Source: Bog-473 sp963840435 (GTDB lineage Bacteria > Actinomycetota > Acidimicrobiia > Acidimicrobiales > RAAP-2). From it: 64,000 nucleotides of DNA. The DNA lies in contig CAWIYY010000003.1 in the NCBI GenBank assembly GCA_963840435.1, positions 744,001 through 808,000 of the forward strand, given 5' to 3'. The notes beneath the pieces are model-generated. The model saw only the letters and a list, made by a program, of their open reading frames with translations. It was not told the DNA's origin and made no database searches. Shown in pieces: positions 7,770 to 16,616 of the stretch (position 1 is its first letter; every line of letters starts with the position of its first letter). A program made the position numbers and the translations under genes.

Positions 7770-10139
7770 ATGCCGGTCGATACGTCACTCCGTGAGCGGA
7801 GGCGCCGGCTCCTCGAGCAGCCTGGGCTCAGGGGTGAGGAATTCTGCCGCCGCTACGCCGCCGAGGCCGACGCCTGGCTCTCACAATTGGCGGACAAGGC
7901 GGCCAAGGACGCCCAGCGCCACCTGGCCCTCCTGGCCGTCGGTGGCTACGGAAGGCGATCGCTCTGCCCCTACAGCGATCTGGACGTGGTCTTGGTCCAC
8001 ACCGGTCACCGTGACATCAAGCCCATCGCCGACGCCATCTGGTACCCCGTGTGGGACGAGGGCGTCCAGCTCGACCACTCGGTCCGGCGCCCCCAGGAGG
8101 TGCTGGCCGCCGCGGCCGAGGACGCCCGCGTCGCCCTGGGCCTGCTCGACGCGCGCATGGTCTGGGGCGAGCCGCGGGTGGCCGAACCGCTCCTCGAGAA
8201 GGCCAAGGCGGCCTGGCGGGACAAGCTGGGTACCAAGTACCTGCCCGTGCTCGAGGACCAGATGGCCGCCCGCCGGGCGGCCGGCGGTGACGTGGCCTTC
8301 CTCCTCGAACCCGACCTGAAGGAGAGCCACGGCGGCCTGCGCGACGTGAGCGTGTTGCGGGCCATCGCCGCCTACGCGCCCGAGCTGCCCGACTACGCCG
8401 ACCTCGGCTCCGTCGACCAGGCCACCCGGCTGCTCACCGACATCCGCGTCGAGCTCCACCGGATGGCCGGGCGCGAGCACGACCGATTGCTCCTCCAAGA
8501 TCAGGACCAGGTGGCGGCAGCCCTCGACTTCCCCGACGCCGACGACCTGATGGCAGCGGTGTCGAACGCGGGACGGCAGATCGCCTGGGTGAGCGACGAC
8601 GTCTGGCGCCGGCGGCGGCTCTGGGATCCGACACCAACCCCGAAGAAGCGTGGCCTCCTGCGCGGGCGGTCCGCCGCCGACAGACTGCCGTCCGGTCACC
8701 TCCCGCTCGTGGACCTCGGACCCGACCTGGCCGACGTCCACGGCGAGCTGGCGCTCACCCCCGAAGCGCCGGTCTCGGACGACACCTCTCTGCCGCTGCG
8801 CCTGGCCGCCACGGCCGCCCGGCTGGACCGGCCGATCGCCAAGGGCTCGCTCTTCCGCCTGGCCGACCGCATGCCCGAACCCGGTGACCCCTGGACGACC
8901 GAGACCCGCCAGGCCCTGGTCGATCTGCTTGCCCTGGGGCCACCCGCGGTCGACACGATCGAGTCCCTCGACCAGCACGGACTCTTCGTACGCCTCCTGC
9001 CGGAGTGGGCCGCCGTGCGCAACAAGCCACAGCGCAACGCCTACCACCGCTTCACCGTCGACCGGCACCTGCTCGAGACAGCCGCACTGGCCGCGGGATT
9101 GACCGAACAGGTCGAGCGGCCCGACCTTCTGCTCGTCGGTGCGCTGCTCCACGACATCGGCAAGGGATTCCCGGGCGACCACACAACGGTCGGCATCGAG
9201 GTGGTCGGCCGCATGACGACGCGCATGGGCTTTTCGCCCGTCGACGTCGACGTGCTGGTGGACCTGGTGCGCCACCATCTCTTGTTGCCCGACACCGCCA
9301 CCCGTCGCGACCTCGACGACCCCACCACCATCGCCAACGTGGCCCGGGCGTGCGGCAACCGGCTCACCCTCCACCTGCTGGCGGCGCTCACCGAGGCCGA
9401 CAGTCGGGCGACCGGTCCGAGCGCGTGGGGACCGTGGAAGGCGGGACTGGTCGCCGATCTGGTGGAGCGCACGGACAAGCTGCTCCAAGGTGACGACAGC
9501 GCTCCGGCCACCGACACCATCCCCGCCGCGCACCGCCAGCTCATCGACGAGGTGCGCCAGACCTCCTTACCCTCAGTCCTTCTGCAGCCGCCCCAGGTCA
9601 TCGTCGCCGCGCCAGACCGGCGAGGCCTGCTCTCCTCGGTGGCCGGTGCGCTGGCTCTTCACGGCATGGACGTCCGGGCGGCCAACGTGGCCGGCGAGGG
9701 CGGGGTGGCCGTCGAGGTCTTCACCGTCGAGGTGGCCCGGGGCACCTGGCCCGACACGGCCAAGTTGCGCGAAGACCTCACCGCCGTGCTCTCCGACAGC
9801 GTCGCCCTCGAGGAGCGGCTCTCCCAGCGCGAGCAGGTCTACGCCCAGCGCCGGCGCTCCGCCGCCCACCGCCCCGGCAGCGACGTCGGCGTGGACAATG
9901 GCGCCTCCGAGACCGCCACCGTGCTCGAATTGCGGGCTCCCGACGAAATTGGGCTCCTGCACAGGATCACTCGGGCCCTGTTCGAGGAGGATCTCGACGT
10001 GGTGTCCGCCCGGGTCTCCACGCTGGGCGAAATGGTGGTTGATGCCTTCTACGTACGGGAATCCAACGGGGGGAAGGTCACCGACCCCGAACGCCTCGCT
10101 GCCGTGACCGAGGCCCTGCGGAGCGAATTGGGCCTCTGA
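7770..10139 (+). CDS. glnD: [Protein-PII] uridylyltransferase/uridylyl-removing enzyme
   Basis: 789 aa. The nucleotidyltransferase core is GGYGRRSLCPYSDLD (residues 58-72), with the G-G...DxD pattern. An HD phosphohydrolase domain has ALLHDIGKGFPGDH at about 457-470, which removes UMP. Two C-terminal ACT domains begin near 610 (VIVAAPDRRGLLSSVAGAL) and 718 (VLELRAPDEIGLLHRITRAL) and sense glutamine. GlnD modifies the PII signal protein according to nitrogen status; actinobacterial relatives may adenylylate instead. amtB and glnB are not beside it. It is somewhat shorter than the E. coli protein. Leaderless-type ATG start. Confidence 0.95.
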   Translation: MPVDTSLRERRRRLLEQPGLRGEEFCRRYAAEADAWLSQLADKAAKDAQRHLALLAVGGYGRRSLCPYSDLDVVLVHTGHRDIKPIADAIWYPVWDEGVQLDHSVRRPQEVLAAAAEDARVALGLLDARMVWGEPRVAEPLLEKAKAAWRDKLGTKYLPVLEDQMAARRAAGGDVAFLLEPDLKESHGGLRDVSVLRAIAAYAPELPDYADLGSVDQATRLLTDIRVELHRMAGREHDRLLLQDQDQVAAALDFPDADDLMAAVSNAGRQIAWVSDDVWRRRRLWDPTPTPKKRGLLRGRSAADRLPSGHLPLVDLGPDLADVHGELALTPEAPVSDDTSLPLRLAATAARLDRPIAKGSLFRLADRMPEPGDPWTTETRQALVDLLALGPPAVDTIESLDQHGLFVRLLPEWAAVRNKPQRNAYHRFTVDRHLLETAALAAGLTEQVERPDLLLVGALLHDIGKGFPGDHTTVGIEVVGRMTTRMGFSPVDVDVLVDLVRHHLLLPDTATRRDLDDPTTIANVARACGNRLTLHLLAALTEADSRATGPSAWGPWKAGLVADLVERTDKLLQGDDSAPATDTIPAAHRQLIDEVRQTSLPSVLLQPPQVIVAAPDRRGLLSSVAGALALHGMDVRAANVAGEGGVAVEVFTVEVARGTWPDTAKLREDLTAVLSDSVALEERLSQREQVYAQRRRSAAHRPGSDVGVDNGASETATVLELRAPDEIGLLHRITRALFEEDLDVVSARVSTLGEMVVDAFYVRESNGGKVTDPERLAAVTEALRSELGL

Positions 10140-10185
10140 CCCGGCCGCGATTCCCTCGTATGGCCAGGTAGAATGTAATTCAGCT

Positions 10186-11316
10186 ATGGGCCAGGGAGAG
10201 CACGCCAGCGAAGACAGGGGTCCGCGCCTGTGGGTGATCCTGGTCGTCTGTGCTGCCGCCCTCGCCGTGGCGGCCGGCGGTCTGGCGGTGTTCGTCCACG
10301 TGCGCGACACGCCGGCCTCGGCCAGTCCCACCGCCCCGCCGCCCGCGCTCAAGGTCGTCTCCACCGCGCCGACAGGAAACAGTGTGGCCGCCGGCTCGAC
10401 GATCTCCGTGCAGTTCTCCACCGACCTCGCGCCCAACACACCGTTGCCCACGCTCGACCCGCCGGTCGCCGGTTCATGGGCGGTGCTCTCACCGTCCATG
10501 CTCCAGTACCAGGCCACCGGACCCCTGGTGCCCGGCGCCAGCGAGACGCTCACCATTCCCGGTGGGCCATCCGGCGTCATCGGCTCGCAGGGCCAGCACA
10601 TGAACAAGACGGTCACCTCGTCATTCACGGCGGCGCCCGGCTCGACGCTGCGGCTCCAGGAACTGCTGGCCGAGCTCGGATACCTTCCTGTCTCGTTCAC
10701 GCCGGCCGCGCCACTCACCTCGCCGACGCAGGAGGGCAACGATCAGCTCGGCACGTTCTCGTGGCGCTGGGCCAACCTGCCGAGTTCGCTCACGTCGCTC
10801 TGGGTCCAGGGGCAGCCCAATGTCATCACCAGTGGCGCCGTGATGAACTTCGAGAACCAGAACGGCCTCAAGACGGACGGGATCGCGGGGCCCCAGGTCT
10901 GGACCGACCTGTTGGCCGACGTGCAGAGCGGCCACGGCGACGCCAATGCGTACAACTACGTACTGGTCAACAAGGCGCTGCCCGAGACGGCGACGGTCTA
11001 TTCGAACGGCGCCGTCGCCTACAGCACGCCGGCCAACACCGGCGTGCCCGGCGCACCGACGGTCGACGGGACGTTCCCCGTCTATGCCCGCTACACCGTG
11101 ACCACCATGCGGGGGACCAACCCCGATGGGTCGCATTACGTCGATCCCGGCATCCCCTGGGTGAGCTACTTCAACGGGGGCGACGCCCTGCACGGCTTCG
11201 TCCGGGGCTCCTACGGCTTCCCCCAGAGCGACGGGTGCGTCGAGATGCCGCCGGCCAACGCCGCGGTCGTGTTCCCGCTCACCCCGCTCGGGACCCTGGT
11301 CACGGTCGAGGGCTGA
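10186..11316 (+). CDS. L,D-transpeptidase (YkuD) with N-terminal anchor and peptidoglycan-binding domain
   Basis: 376 aa. One N-terminal membrane anchor (WVILVVCAAALAVAAGGLAV, about 16-35), a Pro/Ala linker and an Ig-like domain (STAPTGNSVAAGSTISVQF). Next is a peptidoglycan-binding segment (RLQELLAELGYLP, completed by QNGLKTDGIAGPQVW). The catalytic YkuD domain ends with HGFVRGSYGFPQSDGCVEMP, in which the SDGC cysteine is the nucleophile and the upstream His its partner. Such enzymes make 3-3 cross-links in actinobacterial peptidoglycan. A TAGAAT box lies 11 nt upstream. The sortase gene follows after 22 bp, suggesting a cell-envelope operon. Confidence 0.92.
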   Translation: MGQGEHASEDRGPRLWVILVVCAAALAVAAGGLAVFVHVRDTPASASPTAPPPALKVVSTAPTGNSVAAGSTISVQFSTDLAPNTPLPTLDPPVAGSWAVLSPSMLQYQATGPLVPGASETLTIPGGPSGVIGSQGQHMNKTVTSSFTAAPGSTLRLQELLAELGYLPVSFTPAAPLTSPTQEGNDQLGTFSWRWANLPSSLTSLWVQGQPNVITSGAVMNFENQNGLKTDGIAGPQVWTDLLADVQSGHGDANAYNYVLVNKALPETATVYSNGAVAYSTPANTGVPGAPTVDGTFPVYARYTVTTMRGTNPDGSHYVDPGIPWVSYFNGGDALHGFVRGSYGFPQSDGCVEMPPANAAVVFPLTPLGTLVTVEG

Positions 11317-11338
11317 CCGTCCCGGTTCGGCAGACGTC

Positions 11339-12514
11339 GTGACAGACCACACCATCGACACCGGACAGGCGACCCAGCCCGAGCACGAGGCCGTCACCGA
11401 GGCCAGCGCAGGAGGAACGGACCGTTCCCCCACCACGACCGAACCGGGCACGGGAGGGAACGGCAGCGCGGGCTCCGACACCGAGACCGTGCGGGCGCCG
11501 AACGGCGACGGCCCGGCGCCGCAGACCCGGGCCGAGCGAAGGGCCGCCAAGACCGAAGCGGACGCCGTGACCGCCAGGGCGCTCACGGACAAGCCGCGCC
11601 GCTCGACGTTCCGCCAGGCGGCCGACCTCACCGGACGGATCCTCATCGGCGCCGGGATCATCCTTCTCCTCTTCACCGCCTACCAGATCTGGGGCACCTC
11701 CATTCAGGAGTCGCACGCGCAGAACCAGTTGCGCAAGCAGCTGACGTCAGAGGCTCATCGCACGTCGGTGGTCCACGCACTGAACGCGGCCACCGCGCAG
11801 ACCACGTTGCCAACCGGGCCGCCAATTACCGCACCGCACACCGAAGCCCCGCCCGAGGGCAGCCCGGTCGGCGAAATCCGCATCCCGGCCATCGGCCTCA
11901 ACCAGGTTCTGGTCGAGGGGACGAACACCGACGATCTGCGCCAGGGTCCGGGCCACTACATCGGCACCCCGATGCCGGGCCAGGGCGGCAACGCCGCCAT
12001 CGCCGGGCACCGCACGACCTACGGGCACCCCTTCTACAACCTCGACGGCGTCGTGCCGGGGGATCCGATCGTGGTCACCACCCTGCAGGGCGTCTTCGTC
12101 TACGACACCTTCAAGCAGACCGTGGTGTCGCCCAGTGACACCACGGTCATCAACAACGTCTTCGCCAACTACCTCACCCTGACCACCTGCAATCCGCGCT
12201 TCAGCGCCACCACGCGCCTGGTCGTCGTGGCCAAGCTGGCCCATTCCGAGCTGTTCAAGACCTCGGGCCTGCGCGCCGCCTCGACGCCGCACCGCCCCCA
12301 GGCGGAGAATCTGGCCGGGGACACCGGCGTGTCGCTGGGCAACGCCTTCATCTGGGGATTCTTCGTGGTCCTCGTCGGCGGTGTCGTCCTCTATCTCGGC
12401 CGACGCTACCGGCGCTACCGCTGGCCGGTGTGGGTCGTCGGCACGGTCGGGGTGCTGGTGCTGCTCTACGCCTTCTTCGGCGCCGTCAGCCCCCTCCTGC
12501 CCGCCAGCTTCTGA
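11339..12514 (+). CDS. Sortase, probably class E
   Basis: 391 aa, GTG start. A long acidic, Thr/Gly-rich cytoplasmic tail precedes the membrane helix ILIGAGIILLLFTAYQIWG (about 100-118). The sortase barrel follows: catalytic His in AAIAGHRTTYGHPFYNLD, catalytic Cys in LTLTTCNPRFSATTRLVV, and the Arg (NPRF/TTR) needed for activity. Two more hydrophobic segments close the protein, an arrangement seen in actinobacterial class E sortases. Sortases join surface proteins to peptidoglycan; no obvious LAxTG substrate is encoded nearby. It lies between the L,D-transpeptidase and DUF2332 genes. Confidence 0.9.
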   Translation: MTDHTIDTGQATQPEHEAVTEASAGGTDRSPTTTEPGTGGNGSAGSDTETVRAPNGDGPAPQTRAERRAAKTEADAVTARALTDKPRRSTFRQAADLTGRILIGAGIILLLFTAYQIWGTSIQESHAQNQLRKQLTSEAHRTSVVHALNAATAQTTLPTGPPITAPHTEAPPEGSPVGEIRIPAIGLNQVLVEGTNTDDLRQGPGHYIGTPMPGQGGNAAIAGHRTTYGHPFYNLDGVVPGDPIVVTTLQGVFVYDTFKQTVVSPSDTTVINNVFANYLTLTTCNPRFSATTRLVVVAKLAHSELFKTSGLRAASTPHRPQAENLAGDTGVSLGNAFIWGFFVVLVGGVVLYLGRRYRRYRWPVWVVGTVGVLVLLYAFFGAVSPLLPASF

Positions 12515-12521
12515 TTCCGGC

Positions 12522-13667
12522 GTGCTCGTCGACGAGCCGCTGGCCGACCACTTCCGGGGCTTCGCCGCCGTGGCCGAGCGCGACGGGGGCACCGTCTACC
12601 CGGCCATCTGCCGGCGCGTGGCGGAGGACGACGAGGTGCTCTCGCTGCTCGACCACGCACCCCTGGCCCAGCGCCGGCCCCTCATCCTGCTGGCCTCGGT
12701 GCACGATCTGCTCCTGGCCGGGTCCGATCACCGGCTGGCCGCCCACTACGACACCGTGGCCAGCGTGCGCGGCATCCCCTTCCATCCGCCGGCCACGGAC
12801 GTGGGGGCCGACTTCGTCGACTTCTGCCGCCTCCACCGGGCCGAACTCGAGTTCCTCGTCGCCACCCGCACCACCCAGACCAACGAGGTGGGCCGCTGCA
12901 CCTCGTTGCTCCCGGCGCTCTGCCACGTGGCAGCCGGCTACCCGGTGACCACCCCGCTGTCGCTGCTCGACCTCGGCACCTCGGCCGGCCTGAACCTGCT
13001 CTTCGACGACTACGGCTACACCTACCGCGAGAAGGACGGCGGCCGGAGCGTCGAGGCCGGTCCGGCCTCCGCCGCCGTGGCCCTCGACTGCCAGGCCCGG
13101 GGCGACCTCGACGACCTCCCGGCCTTGCGCACACCCGAAGTCGGAGAGCGGGTCGGACTCGACCTCAACCCCATCGACCCGCGCTCGGAGGACCAGGCCC
13201 GCTGGTTGCTGGCCTGCCAGTGGCCCGAGAACCCGGCCCGCTTCGGCCGCCTGCGCAGCGCCCTGGCCAACGTGCGCGCCTCGGAGCATCCGCCCCGGCT
13301 CGTGCGCGGCGACATGGTCGACGACCTGGCGAGCGTGGCCACCACCATCGAGAGCTCCGGGCCGCTGGTCGTCTTCCACTCCTGGGTCGCCGCCTATCTC
13401 GACGAGGAGCGCCAGCGTGCCCTGGTTGCCGCCGTGCGGGCGCTCGAGCGTCCCGGTCGCCCGGTGCACCACCTCTACTGCGAGTCGCCGTTCGAGACCC
13501 CGGGCCTCCCCACCCCGCCCTCGCCGGACACCCGGGAAGGCCCCGACCTCTCCACCGCGCTCGTCCACCTTGCGCCGGGTGGCACCGGGCCCGTGCGCCT
13601 GGCCGACACCCACCCCCACGGCTACTGGATCCGCTGGTGGCCGGCGCCCGCGGGCCCGCCCCGCTGA
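12522..13667 (+). CDS. DUF2332 family protein
   Basis: 381 aa from the GTG at 12522, 7 bp after the sortase stop. It matches the DUF2332 pattern: N-terminal PLADHFRGFAAVAERDGG, then the TQTNEVGRC segment, LLDLGTSAGLNLLFDDYGY (a glycine-rich loop like a SAM-methyltransferase motif I), VVFHSWVAAYLDEERQ and the C-terminal HPHGYWIRWW. The function of DUF2332 is not established; the GTSAGLNL loop suggests a nucleotide or SAM fold (inference). It is convergent with dinB, with 3 bp between stops. Confidence 0.85.
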   Translation: MLVDEPLADHFRGFAAVAERDGGTVYPAICRRVAEDDEVLSLLDHAPLAQRRPLILLASVHDLLLAGSDHRLAAHYDTVASVRGIPFHPPATDVGADFVDFCRLHRAELEFLVATRTTQTNEVGRCTSLLPALCHVAAGYPVTTPLSLLDLGTSAGLNLLFDDYGYTYREKDGGRSVEAGPASAAVALDCQARGDLDDLPALRTPEVGERVGLDLNPIDPRSEDQARWLLACQWPENPARFGRLRSALANVRASEHPPRLVRGDMVDDLASVATTIESSGPLVVFHSWVAAYLDEERQRALVAAVRALERPGRPVHHLYCESPFETPGLPTPPSPDTREGPDLSTALVHLAPGGTGPVRLADTHPHGYWIRWWPAPAGPPR

Positions 13668-13670
13668 GCG

Positions 13671-14984
13671 CTACTCGTCGGGGCCCCACGGCGCGTCACG
13701 CCGGGCCGGCACCACCACGCCGTCGACCGTGACATGGGCCGCCGAGCCAACCGAGCTCTTCCCGAAGCGGGTCCGGATGGCGTCCACCGCGGCGGTGACG
13801 TCCTGCCACGACTGCTCCTTGGCCACCGCGCTCTCGCTGGCCTCGTCCAGGCCGTCGCCCAGGTCGAAGGAGAGCTGGTCCGCCCCGCCCTCCTGCAGGC
13901 CGGACGCACTGACGCCGAGCAGGCGGATGCCCTCGCCGGGGTCGAGGCCGGCCAGCAGCGCGGCCGCCACCTGGCCGATGGCGCTGCCGGTGGTGATGGG
14001 GCGCTCGAGCGTGTGTGAGCGGGTCTGCAGCGAGAAGTCACGGAACTTCACCTTCACGGTGACCGTGCGGCACGAGCTGCTCTCGCCCCGCAACATGGTG
14101 GCGACCGACTCGGCCATGCGCAGCGCATGGCGCTCCAGCACGGCCGGGTCGGTCAGATCCAGGCTGAACGTCTCCTCGTGGCCGATCGACTTGGCCGGCC
14201 GGTTGGGTCGCACCGGGTCGGGGTCCTCCCCCCGGGCCAGCGCGGCCAGGTGGGACCCACTCGCCTTGCCCAGCCGGCGCACCAGCGTGTCGACGGGCAG
14301 CGCCGCCAGCTCCCCCACCGTGCGCACGCCGAGGTCGTGCAGGCGCTTGGCCGTGGCCGGGCCCACACCCCACAGGGCCTCCACGTCGTGGGCGTCGAGA
14401 AAGGTCCGCTCGTCCTCCGGCCCGACCAGGTACACCCCCGGCCCGGGTTCGAGACCCTGGCGCGTCGCCCGGGGCTTGGCCGCCCGCGAGGCGAGCTTGG
14501 CGATCATCTTGGAGCGCCCGATCCCCACGGCGCAGCCCAGGTGCATGTCGTCGCGCACCCGATCGCGCAGGCCGTGCGCGATGGTCTCGGGCGGCCCGAG
14601 CAGGCGCAGCGCGCCGGCCACGTCCATGAAGGCCTCGTCCAGGCCGATCGGCTCCACCATCGGGGTCACGTCATGCAGGATGCGATGCAGCTGCGCGCTC
14701 ACTTCGGCGTAGCGGCTGTGGCGGCCCGAGAGGAAGATGGCTTCGGGGCAGAGCTGGCGGGCCCGCAGGGACGGCATGGCCGAGTGCACGCCGAACTGGC
14801 GCGCCTCGTAGGTGCACGAGGCCACCACGCCGCGGGCGCCCGCCCCTCCCACGATCACCGGCTTGCCGGTCAAGGTGGGGTCGTCGAGCACCTCGACCGA
14901 CGCGAAGAACGCGTCCATGTCGACGTGGAGGATGGCGGGGACCTCGGGTCGAGAGCGCGCCGGCGAAGCAGTCTGCTCAGGCAC
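13671..14984 (-). CDS. dinB: DNA polymerase IV (Y-family)
   Basis: 437 aa. Catalytic carboxylates appear in HVDMDAFFASVE (about 19-30) and PIGLDEAFMDV (about 111-121); the nucleotide-binding YEAR motif is in SCTYEARQFGVHSAMPS. The helix-hairpin-helix thumb (VEALWGVGPATAKRLHDLG) and little-finger domain follow. ADQLSFDLGD near residue 390 resembles a sliding-clamp binding motif (QLxLF-like). It performs error-prone bypass synthesis on damaged templates. The GTG start overlaps the PIG-L gene end by 8 bp. It is the last gene of the operon preceded by three SOS boxes, so DNA-damage induction is likely. Confidence 0.95.
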   Translation of the reverse strand: MPEQTASPARSRPEVPAILHVDMDAFFASVEVLDDPTLTGKPVIVGGAGARGVVASCTYEARQFGVHSAMPSLRARQLCPEAIFLSGRHSRYAEVSAQLHRILHDVTPMVEPIGLDEAFMDVAGALRLLGPPETIAHGLRDRVRDDMHLGCAVGIGRSKMIAKLASRAAKPRATRQGLEPGPGVYLVGPEDERTFLDAHDVEALWGVGPATAKRLHDLGVRTVGELAALPVDTLVRRLGKASGSHLAALARGEDPDPVRPNRPAKSIGHEETFSLDLTDPAVLERHALRMAESVATMLRGESSSCRTVTVKVKFRDFSLQTRSHTLERPITTGSAIGQVAAALLAGLDPGEGIRLLGVSASGLQEGGADQLSFDLGDGLDEASESAVAKEQSWQDVTAAVDAIRTRFGKSSVGSAAHVTVDGVVVPARRDAPWGPDE

Positions 14985-15678
14985 CGAGGGTCAACCGGCG
15001 GAATCCCTCGGCGTAGGCCACACCGGCCCGGTGCCCCTCCTCGGCCGCCCGCCGGCGCACGGCCTCCCCCGCCCAACCGGGCGAGCCGGCGAACTGGGTG
15101 CGATGGCACTCCACGGCGGACGCCTTCGTCTCGATGGTGTCGGTCACGTCCACCCATTCGTCGGGCTCGAGCGTGCCCGAGAGCAGCACCGTCGGGACCT
15201 GGTGGGGCGGCCCGGCCTCGGGGAAGTAGTGAGGGAGCGCCGCCGCCGGCGCCACCGCGTCCAGCAGGGCCAGACCAAGGATGCGGTGGTCCCGGTGGTT
15301 CACGTAGTCCTGCCCGAAGAAGAGCGCCGCCGGGTCGTGGCCGCAGACCAGGTCGGGCCGCAACGCCCGCACCCGGCGCACCAGCTCGCCCCGGAAGGCC
15401 GTGCTGTCGACGAGCTCGCCGTCGGGCAGCCCCAGATTCTCGACGCTGCGCAATCCGATGAGGGCGGACGACGCCTCGAGCTCGCCCGCCCGCTCTTGGG
15501 CCAGTTCGCTCGGCACGACGGCAGCGTCGCTCGTCCCCTTGCCGCCGTCGGTGCACACCACCAGGTGCACCGCACCGCCCGCCTTGGCCCAGCGGGCCAA
15601 CGTGCCGCCGCAGCCCACGTCGGCGTCGTCGGGGTGGGCGTATACGGCCAACACGACCGGGGGCGTCTCGTCCATCAC
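14977..15678 (-). CDS. PIG-L family deacetylase (MshB/Mca-like)
   Basis: 233 aa. The zinc site is YAHPDDADVGCGGTL (about 13-27) with a later HRDHR (about 121) supplying the third ligand, the usual AHPDD/HxxH pattern of N-acetylglucosamine deacetylases. Actinobacterial relatives act in mycothiol synthesis (MshB) or detoxification (Mca). At 233 aa it is shorter than typical MshB or Mca (about 290-300), so the substrate is open. It sits between nrdR and dinB in one operon, suggesting co-induction with DNA repair. Start is ATG 15678 or the next ATG. Confidence 0.87.
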   Translation of the reverse strand: MMDETPPVVLAVYAHPDDADVGCGGTLARWAKAGGAVHLVVCTDGGKGTSDAAVVPSELAQERAGELEASSALIGLRSVENLGLPDGELVDSTAFRGELVRRVRALRPDLVCGHDPAALFFGQDYVNHRDHRILGLALLDAVAPAAALPHYFPEAGPPHQVPTVLLSGTLEPDEWVDVTDTIETKASAVECHRTQFAGSPGWAGEAVRRRAAEEGHRAGVAYAEGFRRLTLGA

Positions 15679-15688
15679 GCCCTGACCC

Positions 15689-16156
15689 TCACTTGCGCTT
15701 GGGCTCGGTCGTCTTGGTCAGGAGGCCCACCTCGCGCTGGAAGTCGTCGATGTCCTCGAAGCCCTTGTAGACGCTGGCAAAGCGCAGGTAGGCGACGTCG
15801 TCGAGCGCCTTGAGCCGTTCGAGCACGGCCAGTCCGACCTGCTGACTGCTCGGTTCGGTCGTCTCGGCCCGCAGCGCATCCTCGACACTCTGGGCCAGCT
15901 CCTCCATCTGTTCGTCGGTGACGGGACGGTTCTTGCAGGCGGCGCGTACCCCCTCGATCACCTTGGCCCGGTCGAACGGCTCACGCAGCCCCGTGCGCTT
16001 GACCACCCACAGGGGGACCTCCTGGATCCGTTCGAGCGTGCTGAAGCGACGCCCGCAGCCGAGACACTCCCTCCGGCGCCGGATGGCGTCGCCGTCCTCG
16101 GCCTGACGCGAATCCACGACGCGGTCGTCATCGACCCCGCACCACGGACACCGCAC
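15689..16156 (-). CDS. nrdR: Transcriptional repressor NrdR
   Basis: 155 aa, GTG start. The N-terminal zinc ribbon has MRCPWCGVDDDRVVDSR with a second pair in CLGCGRRFSTLER (CxxC...CxxC). An ATP-cone domain follows (VPLWVVKRTGLREPFDRAKV to VAYLRFASVYKGF), which reads ATP/dATP levels. NrdR represses ribonucleotide reductase operons. Length is normal. It lies 14 bp downstream of the LysM gene; in M. tuberculosis nrdR (Rv2718c) is likewise next to LysM gene Rv2719c. Here it appears to be carried by the SOS-type promoter. Confidence 0.96.
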   Translation of the reverse strand: MRCPWCGVDDDRVVDSRQAEDGDAIRRRRECLGCGRRFSTLERIQEVPLWVVKRTGLREPFDRAKVIEGVRAACKNRPVTDEQMEELAQSVEDALRAETTEPSSQQVGLAVLERLKALDDVAYLRFASVYKGFEDIDDFQREVGLLTKTTEPKRK

Positions 16157-16170
16157 ACTGGTGACGATAG

Positions 16171-16539
16171 TCAGGGAATCTGGATGTGCTCCCCCGGCAC
16201 CACGACGGTCGAGCCGACCTCACGGGCCAGACGGGCCGCCAGCGCGCCGGCGTCGGCCCGGTCTGCCCTCACCGCGATGGAGGCCAGGGTGTCACCGCTC
16301 TTCACGATGTACTCCTGGCCGGGCGCCGGCTGCGCCTGGGCCAGGGTGCTCCCGCCCAGCTGGCGCAGCGGCAGGGCCAGAAGGACCAGCAGGATCGCCG
16401 CGACGACGGCCACTGCGCCCAGGACCGCCCGGCGGCGGCGCACCGAAGGGGAGGGTGCGGTCCGCGCCGGGGGGTCCGGGAGGGCGTACAGCCGAAGCGG
16501 GCGGTACGCCGGGTACTCGAGCTCGAATGCGACCGACAT
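16171..16539 (-). CDS. Membrane-anchored LysM protein, likely SOS cell-division inhibitor (Rv2719c/YneA/DivS-like)
   Basis: 122 aa from the ATG at 16539, preceded by AGGAGACGCC. A cytoplasmic part with SVRRRR is followed by one membrane helix (AVLGAVAVVAAILLVLLALP, about 39-58). A C-terminal LysM domain opens EYIVKSGDTLASIAVRA, and GEHIQIP closes it; this module binds peptidoglycan. The same size and layout characterise YneA of Bacillus, DivS of Corynebacterium and Rv2719c of Mycobacterium, which halt division after DNA damage (family knowledge). The position next to nrdR and the three SOS boxes upstream support that role. Confidence 0.85.
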   Translation of the reverse strand: MSVAFELEYPAYRPLRLYALPDPPARTAPSPSVRRRRAVLGAVAVVAAILLVLLALPLRQLGGSTLAQAQPAPGQEYIVKSGDTLASIAVRADRADAGALAARLAREVGSTVVVPGEHIQIP

Positions 16540-16553
16540 GGCGTCTCCTGTTC

Positions 16554-16567
16554 CGAACACCTGTTCG
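16554..16567. promoter_or_regulatory. SOS box 1 (CGAACACCTGTTCG)
   Basis: Perfect actinobacterial LexA site, CGAAC-N4-GTTCG, in the leader 15 bp before the LysM start codon. Confidence 0.9.
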
Positions 16568-16577
16568 CTATGTGGAC

Positions 16578-16607
16578 ACTGAACCACGAACACCTGTTCG
16601 CTGTCAA
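16578..16607 (-). promoter_or_regulatory. Probable promoter of the LysM-nrdR-PIG-L-dinB operon
   Basis: On the minus strand TTGACA (16607-16602) is followed by 18 bp and TTCAGT (16583-16578), a perfect -35 with a weak -10. SOS box 2 fills the spacer, so bound LexA should exclude polymerase. Other -10 choices are possible. Confidence 0.45.
16587..16600. promoter_or_regulatory. SOS box 2 (CGAACACCTGTTCG)
   Basis: Identical in all 14 bases to box 1; 33 bp separate their starts. It lies between the proposed -35 and -10. Confidence 0.9.
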
Positions 16608-16616
16608 CCGGCGAAG

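Noticed and set aside
7881..9533. 550-codon open frame antisense to glnD
   Set aside because: Typical GC-rich shadow: rich in Gly, Val, Arg and His, no domain, and glnD on the other strand is certain.
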